Below, piece by piece: positions 42,969 to 51,514 of a stretch of 64,000 bases of DNA (within the stretch, counting starts at the first letter, position 1; the number at the start of each line of letters is the position of its first letter). This DNA comes from Kribbella kalugense (GTDB taxonomy: Bacteria > Actinomycetota > Actinomycetes > Propionibacteriales > Kribbellaceae): assembly GCF_004365875.1 (NCBI RefSeq), contig NZ_SODF01000001.1, positions 1,984,001 through 2,048,000 on the forward strand, given 5' to 3'. Below the pieces are notes generated by a model that saw only the letters and a program-made list of their open reading frames with translations, had not been told where the DNA came from and ran no database searches. The translations under genes were made by a program, and so were the position numbers.

Positions 42969-43709
42969 TTGTTCATCGGAATCGGGACCGTCGTGAACGT
43001 TGCGACGGTGCTCGTCGGATCGGTACTCGGCGTACTCGTCGGGCATCGACTCAGTCACCGGACCAGGGAGCTGGTCACCGACGCGATCGGCCTGGTCACG
43101 CTGCTGATTGCGATCTCCTCGGCACTCACCGTCGGCGACAAAGCGCTCAGCGACGCGGTCGGCGACAGCGCCCCGGTGCTGATCGTGCTGGGCGCGATGC
43201 TGATCGGCGGGATCATCGGCTCGCTGCTGCACATCGAGGAACGGCTGGAGGGCTTCGGCTCGTGGATGCAGCGCCGGTTCGACCGCGGTGAAGGGCAGAG
43301 CACCTTCGTCGAAGGGTTCGTGTCGGCGTCGATGGTGTTCTGCGTCGGGCCGCTGACGTTCCTCGGCTCGCTGTCCGACGGTCTCGGCCGGGGCGCTGAT
43401 CAGCTGTATCTGAAGGCGGTACTGGACGGGTTCACGTCGATCGCGTTCGCCGCGTCGTTCGGCTGGGGCGTGGCCGCGTCCGCGCTCGTCGTTCTCGTAG
43501 TACAGGGATCGATGACGGCGGTCGGCGCGCTGCTGGGCGACGTACTGCCGGATGCGCATGTGACCGCGCTCGGCGCGACCGGTGGCGTGATGCTGATCGG
43601 GGTGGCGCTGCGGCTGCTGAAGATCAAGCAGGTCGCGGTCGCCGATCTACTGCCCGCGTTGATCGTTGCCCCGCTGCTGGTTCAGTTGCTCGTTGTCATC
43701 CGCAACTGA
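42969..43709 (+). CDS. DUF554 family membrane protein
   Basis: 246 residues, six to seven helices. The start is TTG with GGAGGG six bases upstream. Typical DUF554 sequences are IGTVVNVATVLVGSVLG at the start, EGFVSASMVFCVGPLTFLGS in the centre and LKAVLDGFTSIAFAASFGWG. The function of the family (E. coli YdfK/YqgA type) is not known. It stands alone, convergent with livF. A perfect hairpin begins within its last 13 codons. Confidence 0.92.
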   Translation: MFIGIGTVVNVATVLVGSVLGVLVGHRLSHRTRELVTDAIGLVTLLIAISSALTVGDKALSDAVGDSAPVLIVLGAMLIGGIIGSLLHIEERLEGFGSWMQRRFDRGEGQSTFVEGFVSASMVFCVGPLTFLGSLSDGLGRGADQLYLKAVLDGFTSIAFAASFGWGVAASALVVLVVQGSMTAVGALLGDVLPDAHVTALGATGGVMLIGVALRLLKIKQVAVADLLPALIVAPLLVQLLVVIRN

Positions 43710-43718
43710 ACCAGCAGC
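43673..43718. terminator. Perfect 17-bp hairpin between the DUF554 gene and livF
   Basis: Arms 43673-43689 and 43702-43718 are exactly complementary (GCTGCTGGTTCAGTTGC), with a 12-base loop. It includes the DUF554 stop codon and ends seven bases before the livF stop. A bidirectional terminator for two convergent genes. Confidence 0.8.
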
Positions 43719-43725
43719 ATGGGTC

Positions 43726-44442
43726 TCAGTCCTCGCCGAGATAGGCCTTACGGACCGAGTCGTTCACCAACAGGTCGCTGCCGCTACCGGACAGCACGAT
43801 CTTGCCGACCTCGAGCACGTAGCCGAAGTCGGCCCGCTTCAAGGCCGCCTGGGCGTTCTGCTCGACCAGCAGGATCGTCGTACCCTGCCGCTGCAGCTCG
43901 GTCACCGTGGACATGATCCGCTTCATCATGATCGGCGACAGACCCATCGACGGCTCGTCCAGCATCATCAGCTTCGGCCGGCTCATCATCGCCCGGCCCA
44001 TCGCCAGCATCTGCTGCTCACCGCCGGAGAACGTACCGGCCGGCTGCTTGCGCCGCTCCCCCAGGATCGGGAACAGCTCGTACGCCGCTTCGAGGTCGGC
44101 CCGCACCGCGGCCGGGTCCCGGCGCGCGAACGCGCCGAGCATCAGGTTCTCCTCGACCGACAGCCGCGGGAAGATCCGCCGGCCCTCGGGCGAGTGGGCC
44201 AGACCCCGGGTGACGATGTCGTGCGCCGCCACGTGGTCGATCCGCTCACCCTGGAACCAGATCTCGCCGGCCGTCGGCCGGAGCAGCCCGGAGATCGTCT
44301 TCAGCGTGGTGGTCTTGCCGGCGCCGTTGGTGCCGATCAGCGACACCACCTGCCCCTGCTCCACGCTGAAGCTGATCTTCTTCACCGCAAGGATCTTGCC
44401 GTAGGCAACTTCCAGGTCCTTGACCTCGAGCATCGCGGTCAT
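43726..44442 (-). CDS. livF: Branched-chain amino acid ABC transporter ATP-binding protein LivF
   Basis: 238 residues. Walker A GTNGAGKTTTLKTI, Q-loop, signature FSGGEQQMLAMGRAMM, Walker B LMMLDEPSMGLSPI and the switch His region VEQNAQAAL are intact. The VEQNAQAAL and GLSPI forms are typical of LivF. It forms the ATPase pair with LivG. The start overlaps livG by four bases. Last gene of livKHMGF, ending at the 17-bp hairpin. Confidence 0.96.
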   Translation of the reverse strand: MTAMLEVKDLEVAYGKILAVKKISFSVEQGQVVSLIGTNGAGKTTTLKTISGLLRPTAGEIWFQGERIDHVAAHDIVTRGLAHSPEGRRIFPRLSVEENLMLGAFARRDPAAVRADLEAAYELFPILGERRKQPAGTFSGGEQQMLAMGRAMMSRPKLMMLDEPSMGLSPIMMKRIMSTVTELQRQGTTILLVEQNAQAALKRADFGYVLEVGKIVLSGSGSDLLVNDSVRKAYLGED

Positions 44443-45395
44443 GGCTTCTCCTCCCCGGGTGTCGAATCCGGTACGGCGTCCTGCGGAGCATCCTCGTCGT
44501 CGTCCTCACCGGTGCCGATGTAGGCCTCGATCACCCGCGGGTCGGACTGCACCTCGTCCGGGGTGCCCTCGATCAGGGCCTGCCCCTGGACCAGACACAG
44601 CACCCGGTCGCACAGGTTGAAGATGAACCGCATGTCGTGCTCGATCACCACGACCGACAGCCCGGAGTCCCGGATCTTGAAGATCAGGTCCATCGCCTGC
44701 CGGGTCTCCTGCGGGTTCATACCGGCCGTCGGCTCGTCCAGCAGGATGAGCTTCGGGTCGGTGGCCAGCGCCCGCGCGATCTCGAGCCGGCGCTGGTCGC
44801 CGTACGGCATGTTCCGGGCCAGGTGCTCGGTGGACTTGCCGAGGCCGACGAAGTCGAGCAGCTCCTGGGCCCGAGCCCGGGTCGCCTCCTCCTCGCGCCG
44901 GAACTTCGGCCCGCGGAGCACCGAGGTGAGCGCGCCCGCGCTGGTCCGGCAGTACCGCCCGACCATCACGTTCTCCAGCGCGGTCATGTTCGCGAACAAC
45001 CGGATGTTCTGGAACGTCCGGGCCATTCCCGCGCGCACGACCGCCCGCGGCTTCGGCGGCAACGGCGTCAGCGCCGCCAGCTCCTGAACCGGCACGGCCT
45101 CGAGGTCCAGGGACTCGCCCTTCTTGACCTTCGGTGCCTTCGGCGCCTTCCGCGGTACGCCGGCGAACCGGACCTGACCGCTGGTCGGCTTGTACAGACC
45201 GGTGAGGCAGTTGAAGAACGTTGTCTTGCCGGCCCCGTTCGGGCCGATCAGACCGACGATCTCGCCCTCGCGGACGGTCAGGTTGACATCGTTGACCGCC
45301 AGCAGACCACCGAACCGCATGGTCACGCCGGAGGCTTCCAGGACCGGCTCGCCGATCGGCCGGGTGGCCTCGGGCCGGGACTCGGTCACTGTCAT
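44439..45395 (-). CDS. livG: Branched-chain amino acid ABC transporter ATP-binding protein LivG
   Basis: 318 residues, longer than the usual 255. Walker A GPNGAGKTTFFNCL, the LivG-type motif PRAVVRAGMARTFQNIRLF, Walker B LILLDEPTAGMNP and VIEHDMRFIFNLCDRV are present. The extra length is a Lys/Pro-rich insertion after FAGVPRKAPKAPKVKKG (about residues 80-115) and an acidic C-terminal tail (GTGEDDDEDAPQD). Starts by ATGA overlap with livM. Confidence 0.96.
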   Translation of the reverse strand: MTVTESRPEATRPIGEPVLEASGVTMRFGGLLAVNDVNLTVREGEIVGLIGPNGAGKTTFFNCLTGLYKPTSGQVRFAGVPRKAPKAPKVKKGESLDLEAVPVQELAALTPLPPKPRAVVRAGMARTFQNIRLFANMTALENVMVGRYCRTSAGALTSVLRGPKFRREEEATRARAQELLDFVGLGKSTEHLARNMPYGDQRRLEIARALATDPKLILLDEPTAGMNPQETRQAMDLIFKIRDSGLSVVVIEHDMRFIFNLCDRVLCLVQGQALIEGTPDEVQSDPRVIEAYIGTGEDDDEDAPQDAVPDSTPGEEKP

Positions 45396-47107
45396 TGCGC
45401 CTCCCCGACGGCCAGGCGTTGCTCTTCGACTTCGACGGCCAGCTCTTCGTCCTCTTCGTGGAACTCGAGCTGCCTTCGTCTGCTCGCGACCAGCCCCTCG
45501 GGCCGGAACCGCATCATCAGCACGAGCAGCAGCCCGAACATCAGCAGCCGGTACTCGGAGAAGAACCGCAGCTTCTCCGGCAGCAGCTTCAGGATCGTTG
45601 CTCCCAGCAACACACCGGCGATGGTGCCCATACCGCCGAGCACGATCGCGGCGAGCAGGAACGCCGACTCGATGAACTGGTACTGATCAGGGCTTACCGC
45701 CGCGTCCTGGTGGGCCTTGATGGTGCCGGCCAGACCGGCCAGGAACGCACCGACCGCGAACGCGAGGATCTTCAGCCCGAAGACGTTCACGCCCATCGCC
45801 TCGGCGGCCTTCTCGTCCTCACGGATCGCCACCCAGCCGCGCCCGATCCGGCTGTTGTTCAGCCGGGCGAAGACCAGGATGACGAAGCCGATCAGGATCA
45901 GCAGCAGGAAGTAGTAGTTCGAGAACCTGCCGAGCTCGATGCCGGCGAGCGAATGCTCGTCGCCGAAGTTGAACCCGCCGATCTGCAGGTCCGGGATACC
46001 CGGGATACCGTTCGGACCGTTGGTCAGGTTCGGGCCGTTGTTGCCGTCCAGGTTGCCCATCGAGAACCGGAAGATCTCACCGAAGCCGAGCGTCACGATG
46101 GCCAGGTAGTCACCTGAGACCCGCAGCGTCGGCGTACCGATGATCAGGCCTAGCGTCGCGGACACCGCAGCGCCGACCAGCATCACGACCAGGAACGGCG
46201 GCTTCCACCCGACCGTGGCGAACGCCGAGTTCGACAGCACCGCCGCCGTGTAGGAACCGGCCCCGAGGAACGCGATGTACCCGAGGTCGAGCAGGCCGGC
46301 CAGACCGACGACGATGTTCAGGCCCATCGCGGTCGCGCCGAAGATCAGCACCTGGTTCGCGATCGACATGTTCGCGTCCGACCCGTTCTGCGTGAACGGG
46401 AACAGGAACGCCACCACGAACGCGGCCAGCGTGAGCACCTTCTTGTGCCGCTGCCCGACGTGACTGACGAACGTCATCGTGCCGGTCCGGAACAACGCCG
46501 TCGCGATCACGGCGATGAACACCAGGCAGAGGATGAACGACCAGGCGTCCTGCAGACCGAGCGCGTACGCCGCGGCGAACAGCACCGCGGCCATCAGCAC
46601 CGCGATCGTGAGGATCTCGATGCCGCCCGGCAGCCTCGCCTCACTCATGTCCCGCAATTGCCGCAACGGCAGCAACCAGCCCGAGACCGCGATCAGCAGC
46701 GCACCCACCAGCGAGATGTACCCGCCCGGGTTCACGTTGATCAGGCCGTCGGACTCGGTGCCGATCGCAACCAGGATCAGCACCATGTAGAGCGACAGAC
46801 CGGCGCCGAGCGTCCGGATGCCGAGCGTGGCGTCGAGCCAGGCACCCAGCCTGGTCATCGGGCCCTTCTCGGCCAGCAGCAGCACCAGCGACAGCACCGC
46901 GCCGATGAGCGTCAGGATCTGCAGACCACCGGGATAGAAGTTGATCGACAGGTCGTTCAGGATCTGGCCGTCGTAGCTCCAGGACAGGAACGATCCGACG
47001 ACCAGCAGTACCACACCGGCGATGCCCAGCGGCCACGCGATCGGCCGTTCCGGCTTCGCGGCCGGCGCATCCGTTGCCTCCGGCACCGGAGTTTTGACAT
47101 CCGTCAT
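45392..47107 (-). CDS. livM: Branched-chain amino acid ABC transporter permease LivM (N-terminally extended)
   Basis: 571 residues from the ATG at 47107, which overlaps the livH stop by four bases; the longer frame to 47185 is within livH. The C-terminal 330 residues are the LivM permease: NIVVGLAGLLDLGYIAFLGA, the EAA-type GWVAIREDEKAAEAMGVN, and GGMGTIAGVLLGA. About 240 N-terminal residues add about seven further helices, as also seen in some actinobacterial LivM proteins. The C-terminal tail is acidic (FHEEDEELAVEVEE). Confidence 0.93.
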   Translation of the reverse strand: MTDVKTPVPEATDAPAAKPERPIAWPLGIAGVVLLVVGSFLSWSYDGQILNDLSINFYPGGLQILTLIGAVLSLVLLLAEKGPMTRLGAWLDATLGIRTLGAGLSLYMVLILVAIGTESDGLINVNPGGYISLVGALLIAVSGWLLPLRQLRDMSEARLPGGIEILTIAVLMAAVLFAAAYALGLQDAWSFILCLVFIAVIATALFRTGTMTFVSHVGQRHKKVLTLAAFVVAFLFPFTQNGSDANMSIANQVLIFGATAMGLNIVVGLAGLLDLGYIAFLGAGSYTAAVLSNSAFATVGWKPPFLVVMLVGAAVSATLGLIIGTPTLRVSGDYLAIVTLGFGEIFRFSMGNLDGNNGPNLTNGPNGIPGIPDLQIGGFNFGDEHSLAGIELGRFSNYYFLLLILIGFVILVFARLNNSRIGRGWVAIREDEKAAEAMGVNVFGLKILAFAVGAFLAGLAGTIKAHQDAAVSPDQYQFIESAFLLAAIVLGGMGTIAGVLLGATILKLLPEKLRFFSEYRLLMFGLLLVLMMRFRPEGLVASRRRQLEFHEEDEELAVEVEEQRLAVGEAQ

Positions 47108-48420
47108 GCGCGGTCCACCACCCTCGCGCCGAGCAGGCCCTGCGGCCTGAAGACCAGAACCAGAATCAGGATGACGAAGGCCCACACGTCCTTCCAGGTA
47201 CTCCCGCCGAACTGGCCCGGGATGTACTGCGTGGCCATCGCCTCAACCACACCGAGCACGAGACCGCCGACAACGGCGCCGTACACGTTGCCGATACCAC
47301 CGAGCACGGCGGCGGTGAACGCCTTCAGACCGGCCAGGAAGCCCATCCGGAAGTCGATGTTGTTGTTCTGCAGACCCTGCGAGACACCCGCGATGGCAGC
47401 GAGTACCGCACCGAGGGCGAACGCGACCACGATGATCCGGTCCACGTTGATACCCATCAGCCGGGCGGTGTCCGGGTCCTGCGACACGGCCTGCATACCG
47501 CGACCGAGCCGGGTCCGGTTGATGAAGAACCACAGCACCACGGCGCAGACCGCGAGGGCCGCGACCGTGAAGACCGCGGACCGCTGGATGGTCACGCCGC
47601 CGACCTGCAGCGCCGTACCGGTCACCACGTCGAGCTGCGGGAACGGGATGCGCTGCTTCGCACTCGGCCACTCGACCTTGTCGATCAGCAGCTTGAAGAT
47701 GATCCAGCCGATCTCAGCCGACAACGCGGTCGCGGCTGCCGTGGCGGCCACGGCCTGCAGGTTGATCTGCACCCGCGCGTGCTTCTTCGCGGCCAGACCG
47801 GCCAGCACGCCCACCGCCGTACCGATGATCGCACCGCCGACGATGGCGGCGACGACGTACAGCGCGGACACGTCGGTGTTGATCAGCCGTACGACGATCC
47901 ACAGCACGACGGCACCGCCCGCGGCGCCGAGCAGCGGGGCACGGTCGTACCACTTGGTGATCGGGTTGTTCAGGTGGACCTTGGCCTGCCGTCCACCGAC
48001 GATGTACCCGATGGCGATCGCCAGACCGGCGAACACCACCACGGTCCAGCCCGGCTGCTCGTAGAAGAGCCGGATGAACTCCTGCAGGAACACCGAGATA
48101 CCGATCGCGGTGATCAGTGGTGCCAGTCGTGGCGCGTTCCGCAGGGGACGGTACGCGACACGTTCCATCAGCACCGCGGTGCCGACCGACGCGATCATCG
48201 CGCCGATGATCATCACCGGCAGGATCCAGACGCTGGTATGACCGTTGAAGAACAACAAGTACGTGGTCAGCGCGCCGAACGCGCCGATCATGAAGACCTC
48301 GCCGTGGGCGAAGTTGATGAGCTGCACGATGCCGTAGACGACGGTGTAACCCACCGCGATCAGGGCGTACAGCGAGCCCAAGGTCAGCCCGTTGACGAGC
48401 TGTTGCAGGAACTGGTCCAC
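47104..48420 (-). CDS. livH: Branched-chain amino acid ABC transporter permease LivH (with internal insertion)
   Basis: 438 residues from GTG 48420, with GGGAGGTCGAC directly upstream. N-terminal LivH sequence (LTLGSLYALIAVGYTVVYGI, INFAHGEVFMIGAF) and C-terminal RLGRGMQAVSQDPDTARLMG and GFLAGLKAFTAAVLGGIGNV are typical. Normal LivH is about 300 residues. Here an extra 120-140 residues (about 120-260) insert additional helices and polar loops (HLNNPITKWYDRAPLLGA; AAKKHARVQINLQAV). It follows livK by 84 bases that hold a hairpin. Confidence 0.93.
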   Translation of the reverse strand: MDQFLQQLVNGLTLGSLYALIAVGYTVVYGIVQLINFAHGEVFMIGAFGALTTYLLFFNGHTSVWILPVMIIGAMIASVGTAVLMERVAYRPLRNAPRLAPLITAIGISVFLQEFIRLFYEQPGWTVVVFAGLAIAIGYIVGGRQAKVHLNNPITKWYDRAPLLGAAGGAVVLWIVVRLINTDVSALYVVAAIVGGAIIGTAVGVLAGLAAKKHARVQINLQAVAATAAATALSAEIGWIIFKLLIDKVEWPSAKQRIPFPQLDVVTGTALQVGGVTIQRSAVFTVAALAVCAVVLWFFINRTRLGRGMQAVSQDPDTARLMGINVDRIIVVAFALGAVLAAIAGVSQGLQNNNIDFRMGFLAGLKAFTAAVLGGIGNVYGAVVGGLVLGVVEAMATQYIPGQFGGSTWKDVWAFVILILVLVFRPQGLLGARVVDRA

Positions 48421-48456
48421 GTCGACCTCCCATCTGCCTCAGTTATGACACGCCAC

Positions 48457-48483
48457 GGGGGCGGGAGGATCACTCCCACCCCC
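48457..48483 (-). terminator. Intercistronic hairpin between livK and livH
   Basis: On the minus strand an 11-bp stem GGGGGTGGGAG / CTCCCGCCCCC (one G-U pair) with a five-base loop lies in the 84-base gap. It may partly stop transcription or protect the livK message, giving more binding protein than permease. This is an inference. Confidence 0.6.
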
Positions 48484-48504
48484 GAGACATGAGGTCGACT
48501 CTGC

Positions 48505-49734
48505 TTACTTGTCTTCGAACGCCTTGGTCTCGACGGTGGCCCACTTGCCGCCGGCAACCTTGTAGACGGTCAGCACCTTGGAGGTGGTGTCACCGTACTG
48601 GTCGAAGGAGACCTTGCCGGTCACGCCGTCGAACGAAACCTTGCTCATGGCATCGACCGTCGCCTGCCGGGCCGACTCGACGTCCTTGGCGTCCTTCAGC
48701 GAGACCTTCAGCGCGTTGATGATCGCGTTGGCCGCGTCGAAGGAGTAGCCGCCGTACGCCGCGTATGGCTCCTTGTAGTTCTGCGCGTTGTAGTCCGAGA
48801 CGAACTTCTTCGCCGAGTCCAGCGAGTCCACCGGCGCGCCGACCGAGGTGGCCAGGTCGTTGTCGGAGGTCTTGCCGGCCAGGGTGATGTACTTCGGGTC
48901 GAAGATGCCGTCGCCGCCCATCAGCGGGACGTTCAGACCGGCGGCCTTCATCTGCTGCGAGAGCGGACCGGCCTGCGGGTACTCACCACCGTAGTAGATC
49001 GCCTGCGGTGCGGACGGCTTGATCGCGGAGATCACGGCCTGGTAGTTCGAGTCGTCCGGGTTGATCGTCTGCGCCGCGACGACGGTACCGCCGAGCTTCT
49101 TGAACTCGTCGGTGAAGGTGCCGACCAGGCCCTGGCCGTACGCCTTCTTGTCGTGGATCGTGGCGACCTTGGTGATCTTGGCGGTCTCGTACAGGTAGCG
49201 GGCCGCGAACGGGCCCTGGACCGCGTCGGTGGTGCAGGTACGGAAGTACGTCGGGTACGGCCGCTTCGGAGCGGTCTGCCAGTTGGCGCCCTGGGTCAGG
49301 CCCGGGCCGGTGTTGGCCGGCGAGACCTGGACGATGTTCTTCGGCGCGAGCACCGGCTGGACCTGCTGGCTGACGCTGGTGTTCAGCGTGCCGACCACGC
49401 CGATCACGTCGGCGTCACCGGCCAGCGCCGTGGCGGCGTTCTTACCCGGGTCCGGCTTGGCCTCGTCGTCCTTCGGCACGACCTCGAGCTTCCAGCCCGG
49501 AATCGCGCCGGAGTCGTTGGCCTGCTTCACGGCCAGCTCGACCGAGTGCTGGATACCCAGACCCAGTGCCGACAAGTCTCCCGACAGAGGCGCGATCACG
49601 CCGATCTTGGCAGTCTTCGTCGAGCCCCCGGAGCTCCCCCCGGAGTCGTTGCCACTGCGTGAACCGCAGGCAGTCAGGGCCAACGACGCAACGATCAGCG
49701 ACGCGCCGACCCTTACTACGGAACGCTGGTGCAC
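48505..49734 (-). CDS. livK: Branched-chain amino acid ABC transporter substrate-binding lipoprotein LivK
   Basis: 409 residues from the GTG at 49734, which has GGGAGGAACA directly upstream; the ATG at 49746 would place that ribosome binding site inside the gene. Lipoprotein signal VVRVGASLIVASLALTAC with Cys at the lipobox, followed by a Ser/Gly linker. The periplasmic-binding type I fold is seen in IGVIAPLSGDLSALGLGIQ, VVGTLNTSVSQQVQPVL and YYGGEYPQAGPLSQQMKAAG. First gene of livKHMGF. It probably binds Leu/Ile/Val or related amino acids. Confidence 0.95.
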   Translation of the reverse strand: MHQRSVVRVGASLIVASLALTACGSRSGNDSGGSSGGSTKTAKIGVIAPLSGDLSALGLGIQHSVELAVKQANDSGAIPGWKLEVVPKDDEAKPDPGKNAATALAGDADVIGVVGTLNTSVSQQVQPVLAPKNIVQVSPANTGPGLTQGANWQTAPKRPYPTYFRTCTTDAVQGPFAARYLYETAKITKVATIHDKKAYGQGLVGTFTDEFKKLGGTVVAAQTINPDDSNYQAVISAIKPSAPQAIYYGGEYPQAGPLSQQMKAAGLNVPLMGGDGIFDPKYITLAGKTSDNDLATSVGAPVDSLDSAKKFVSDYNAQNYKEPYAAYGGYSFDAANAIINALKVSLKDAKDVESARQATVDAMSKVSFDGVTGKVSFDQYGDTTSKVLTVYKVAGGKWATVETKAFEDK

Positions 49735-49926
49735 TGTTCCTCCCATGTCTGGATAGTCCGGCGAATCCCCGGACTCCCGCGTTTGCCGCGAGCATCCGCA
49801 GGCTAGACCTCTGGGGGCTCTTCAAGCGATGTCACGGAGCGTGTGTTGTGAGGTCGTTACAGCGGTAAGCAGCATGGGCAGAAGTAGTTGCTGTACGCCC
49901 GCTCAGTCAGATGAGCACAGAGTGAT

Positions 49927-50508
49927 TCACTCGCTACTGCCAGCCTCGTCAACGACCAACTGCGCGACCTGCCGCATCGAAACTCTTTTATCCATTGCGG
50001 TTTTCTGGATCCACCGGAACGAGTCCGGCTCGGACAGCCCGAACTTGGTCTGCAGGATCGACTTGGCCCGGTCGACCAGTTTGCGGGTCTCCAGCCGCTC
50101 GGCCAGGTCCGCGACCTCCCGCTCCAGCTCGGCCAGCTCGACGTACCGAGAGGCGGCGATCTCGATCGCGGGCAGCAGATCCGCCTTGGAGAACGGTTTC
50201 ACCAGGTACGCCATGGCGCCGGCGTCACGGGCCCGCTCGACCAGCTCGCGCTGCGAGAACGCGGTCAGCATCAGCACCGGCGCGATCCGCTCACCGGCGA
50301 TCTTCTCGGCCGCACTCAGCCCGTCCAGCTTCGGCATCTTGACGTCCAGAATCACCAGATCCGGCCGAAGATCCGTCGCCAACCGGATGGCCTCTTCCCC
50401 ATCCCCCGCCTGCCCGACGACGTCGTACCCCTCCTCAGCCAGCATCTCGGCCAGATCCATCCGAATCAAAGCCTCATCCTCAGCGATCACCACACGCTTA
50501 GCAGTCAC
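49927..50508 (-). CDS. ANTAR-domain response regulator (AmiR/NasT type)
   Basis: 193 residues from GTG 50508 (VTAKRVVIAEDEALIR). The receiver domain has the acidic pocket AEDEA, the phosphoacceptor Asp in VILDVKMPKLDG, Thr in MLTAFS and Lys in YLVKPFSKADL. A helical linker follows, then the RNA-binding ANTAR domain (LVDRAKSILQTKFGLSEPDS, RVSMRQVAQLVVDE). ANTAR proteins act by antitermination. A regulator of this kind next to pyk and polA is conserved in actinobacteria (PdtaR type in Mycobacterium), with its histidine kinase encoded elsewhere. It is not evidently tied to the liv operon. Confidence 0.95.
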   Translation of the reverse strand: MTAKRVVIAEDEALIRMDLAEMLAEEGYDVVGQAGDGEEAIRLATDLRPDLVILDVKMPKLDGLSAAEKIAGERIAPVLMLTAFSQRELVERARDAGAMAYLVKPFSKADLLPAIEIAASRYVELAELEREVADLAERLETRKLVDRAKSILQTKFGLSEPDSFRWIQKTAMDKRVSMRQVAQLVVDEAGSSE

Positions 50509-50532
50509 ACCGCACACCTTAGCGATCCCCCC

Positions 50533-51309
50533 TCAGCTCTTCGGCCCCACGAACCCATCCAGCGCGGCGACCCCCTCCTTCCGGCTCACCGCGATCGCGT
50601 TCCGCCGCGGTTGCCGCCAAGGAATCCCGAGCAGATCCAACGTGTCGGTCAGGATCTTCCGGATGTCGTCCGACTCGTTGGAGAACATGTACCGAACGTA
50701 GAAGTAGCGCTTGCCTGACTCCGGCTTGCTTGCCCAGTTCACGAACCGGCACCCATCCGAATGAAACAACCCGCGCAGCAACTGTTCGGGGTACTTGGCA
50801 ACTATCTCCCGCTGCCAATCCTCCAACTCGATCTTCCGCAGATGCTTCCGCCCCGGACCATGCTGCGGAAACACACAAGGCCAGTGCTTCCACCGCGCCT
50901 CAACCCGAATCGCTCCGTCACCTCCCCGCAGACAGGGACTCGCGCCGGGTTTGACCTGTCGAATCGTCTCGGCAATCTCCTGATTGAGCTCGACATACCG
51001 CTCGTCGTTGACGATCTGCAGCGTGAAAACTCCACGCCGCGCCCTGGCGATCGATCCGTCCCCCAGATACCACCCCAGCAACAACGCGTACGCCGCCTCG
51101 TCGAGCTCGGCCCCGTCACACCGAGGACACGGCGTCGCCGGGTATCCGCTCCCCTTGCGGATCCAGCCGTCCCGTTGATAACGCCGCCGCCACGTCCGAA
51201 TCGTCCGCAACGCAACACCGTGGATCGCGGCATTGACGCGATCGGGGACGCCATCATCAGACATCCGCAACGCCGACTCCACCGTCTCCCGCGACCTGAA
51301 GTGCCCCAT
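50533..51309 (-). CDS. HTH - LAGLIDADG homing-endonuclease-like protein (left copy)
   Basis: 258 residues from the ATG at 51309. The N-terminus is a homeodomain-like helix-turn-helix (IHGVALRTIRTWRRRYQ). A CPRC knuckle near residue 62 follows. Two LAGLIDADG-type motifs each keep their acidic residue: ALLLGWYLGDGSIA and LLRGLFHSDGCRF. Between them is RWKHWPCVFPQHGPGRKH, a long stretch shared with the copy at 51515. The protein ends GFVGPKS. Two intact DG motifs suggest a monomeric endonuclease or a WhiA-like DNA-binding derivative. It is divergent from the tRNA and from its paralogue. Confidence 0.82.
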   Translation of the reverse strand: MGHFRSRETVESALRMSDDGVPDRVNAAIHGVALRTIRTWRRRYQRDGWIRKGSGYPATPCPRCDGAELDEAAYALLLGWYLGDGSIARARRGVFTLQIVNDERYVELNQEIAETIRQVKPGASPCLRGGDGAIRVEARWKHWPCVFPQHGPGRKHLRKIELEDWQREIVAKYPEQLLRGLFHSDGCRFVNWASKPESGKRYFYVRYMFSNESDDIRKILTDTLDLLGIPWRQPRRNAIAVSRKEGVAALDGFVGPKS

Positions 51310-51363
51310 ACCCAATGCTCCCGCCGGCCACCGACAGTTTTCTGTTCGAGCGACCGGATGGGC

Positions 51364-51369
51364 TAGGAT
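51364..51369 (+). promoter_or_regulatory. -10 box of the tRNA gene
   Basis: TAGGAT, a good vegetative -10 match, 25 bases before the tRNA. A weak -35-like TCTGTT lies 17 bases upstream (51341-51346). Confidence 0.5.
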
Positions 51370-51394
51370 CTTCGAGCGCACACGGAGCGCATCA

Positions 51395-51467
51395 GCCCTG
51401 GTACCCCAACGGCAGAGGGAGCGGATTCAAAACCCGCACAGTGTGGGTTCAAATCCCACCCAGGGCA
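51395..51467 (+). tRNA. Atypical class I tRNA, anticodon CAA (reads UUG)
   Basis: 73 bases. The acceptor stem GCCCTGG / CCAGGGC and the T-arm GTGGG-TTCAAAT-CCCAC are perfect. The D-stem CCCC pairs with AGGG (one C-A mismatch), and the D-loop has GG. Anticodon stem GCGGA / CCCGC (one A-C mismatch next to the loop), loop TTCAAAA with anticodon CAA (51428-51430). Variable region only five bases (ACAGT); the discriminator is A, and CCA is not encoded. The anticodon is that of tRNA-Leu, but all normal bacterial tRNA-Leu have a long variable arm. The amino acid is therefore uncertain. Confidence 0.85.
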
Positions 51468-51514
51468 CAAATAGGTGGCCGGAATCTGTCGGTCGTGGCT
51501 GGCAACCTCGGGTC

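Larger units (their letters stand above)
51331..51492. repeat. Inverted repeat flanking the tRNA and preceding both HTH-LAGLIDADG genes
   Basis: CCGACAG (51331-51337) and CTGTCGG (51486-51492) are inverted around the tRNA. On the sense strand of each gene CTGTCGGT is followed by a related GC-rich stretch and the ATG: 21 bases to the left gene and 22 to the right. The similarity extends (GGC-rich, then GGGT before ATG). The tRNA therefore lies in the centre of an inverted duplication. Confidence 0.65.

Noticed and set aside
51233..51514. N-terminal extension of the right HTH-LAGLIDADG protein
   Set aside because: It would translate the tRNA gene and the other gene's upstream region.
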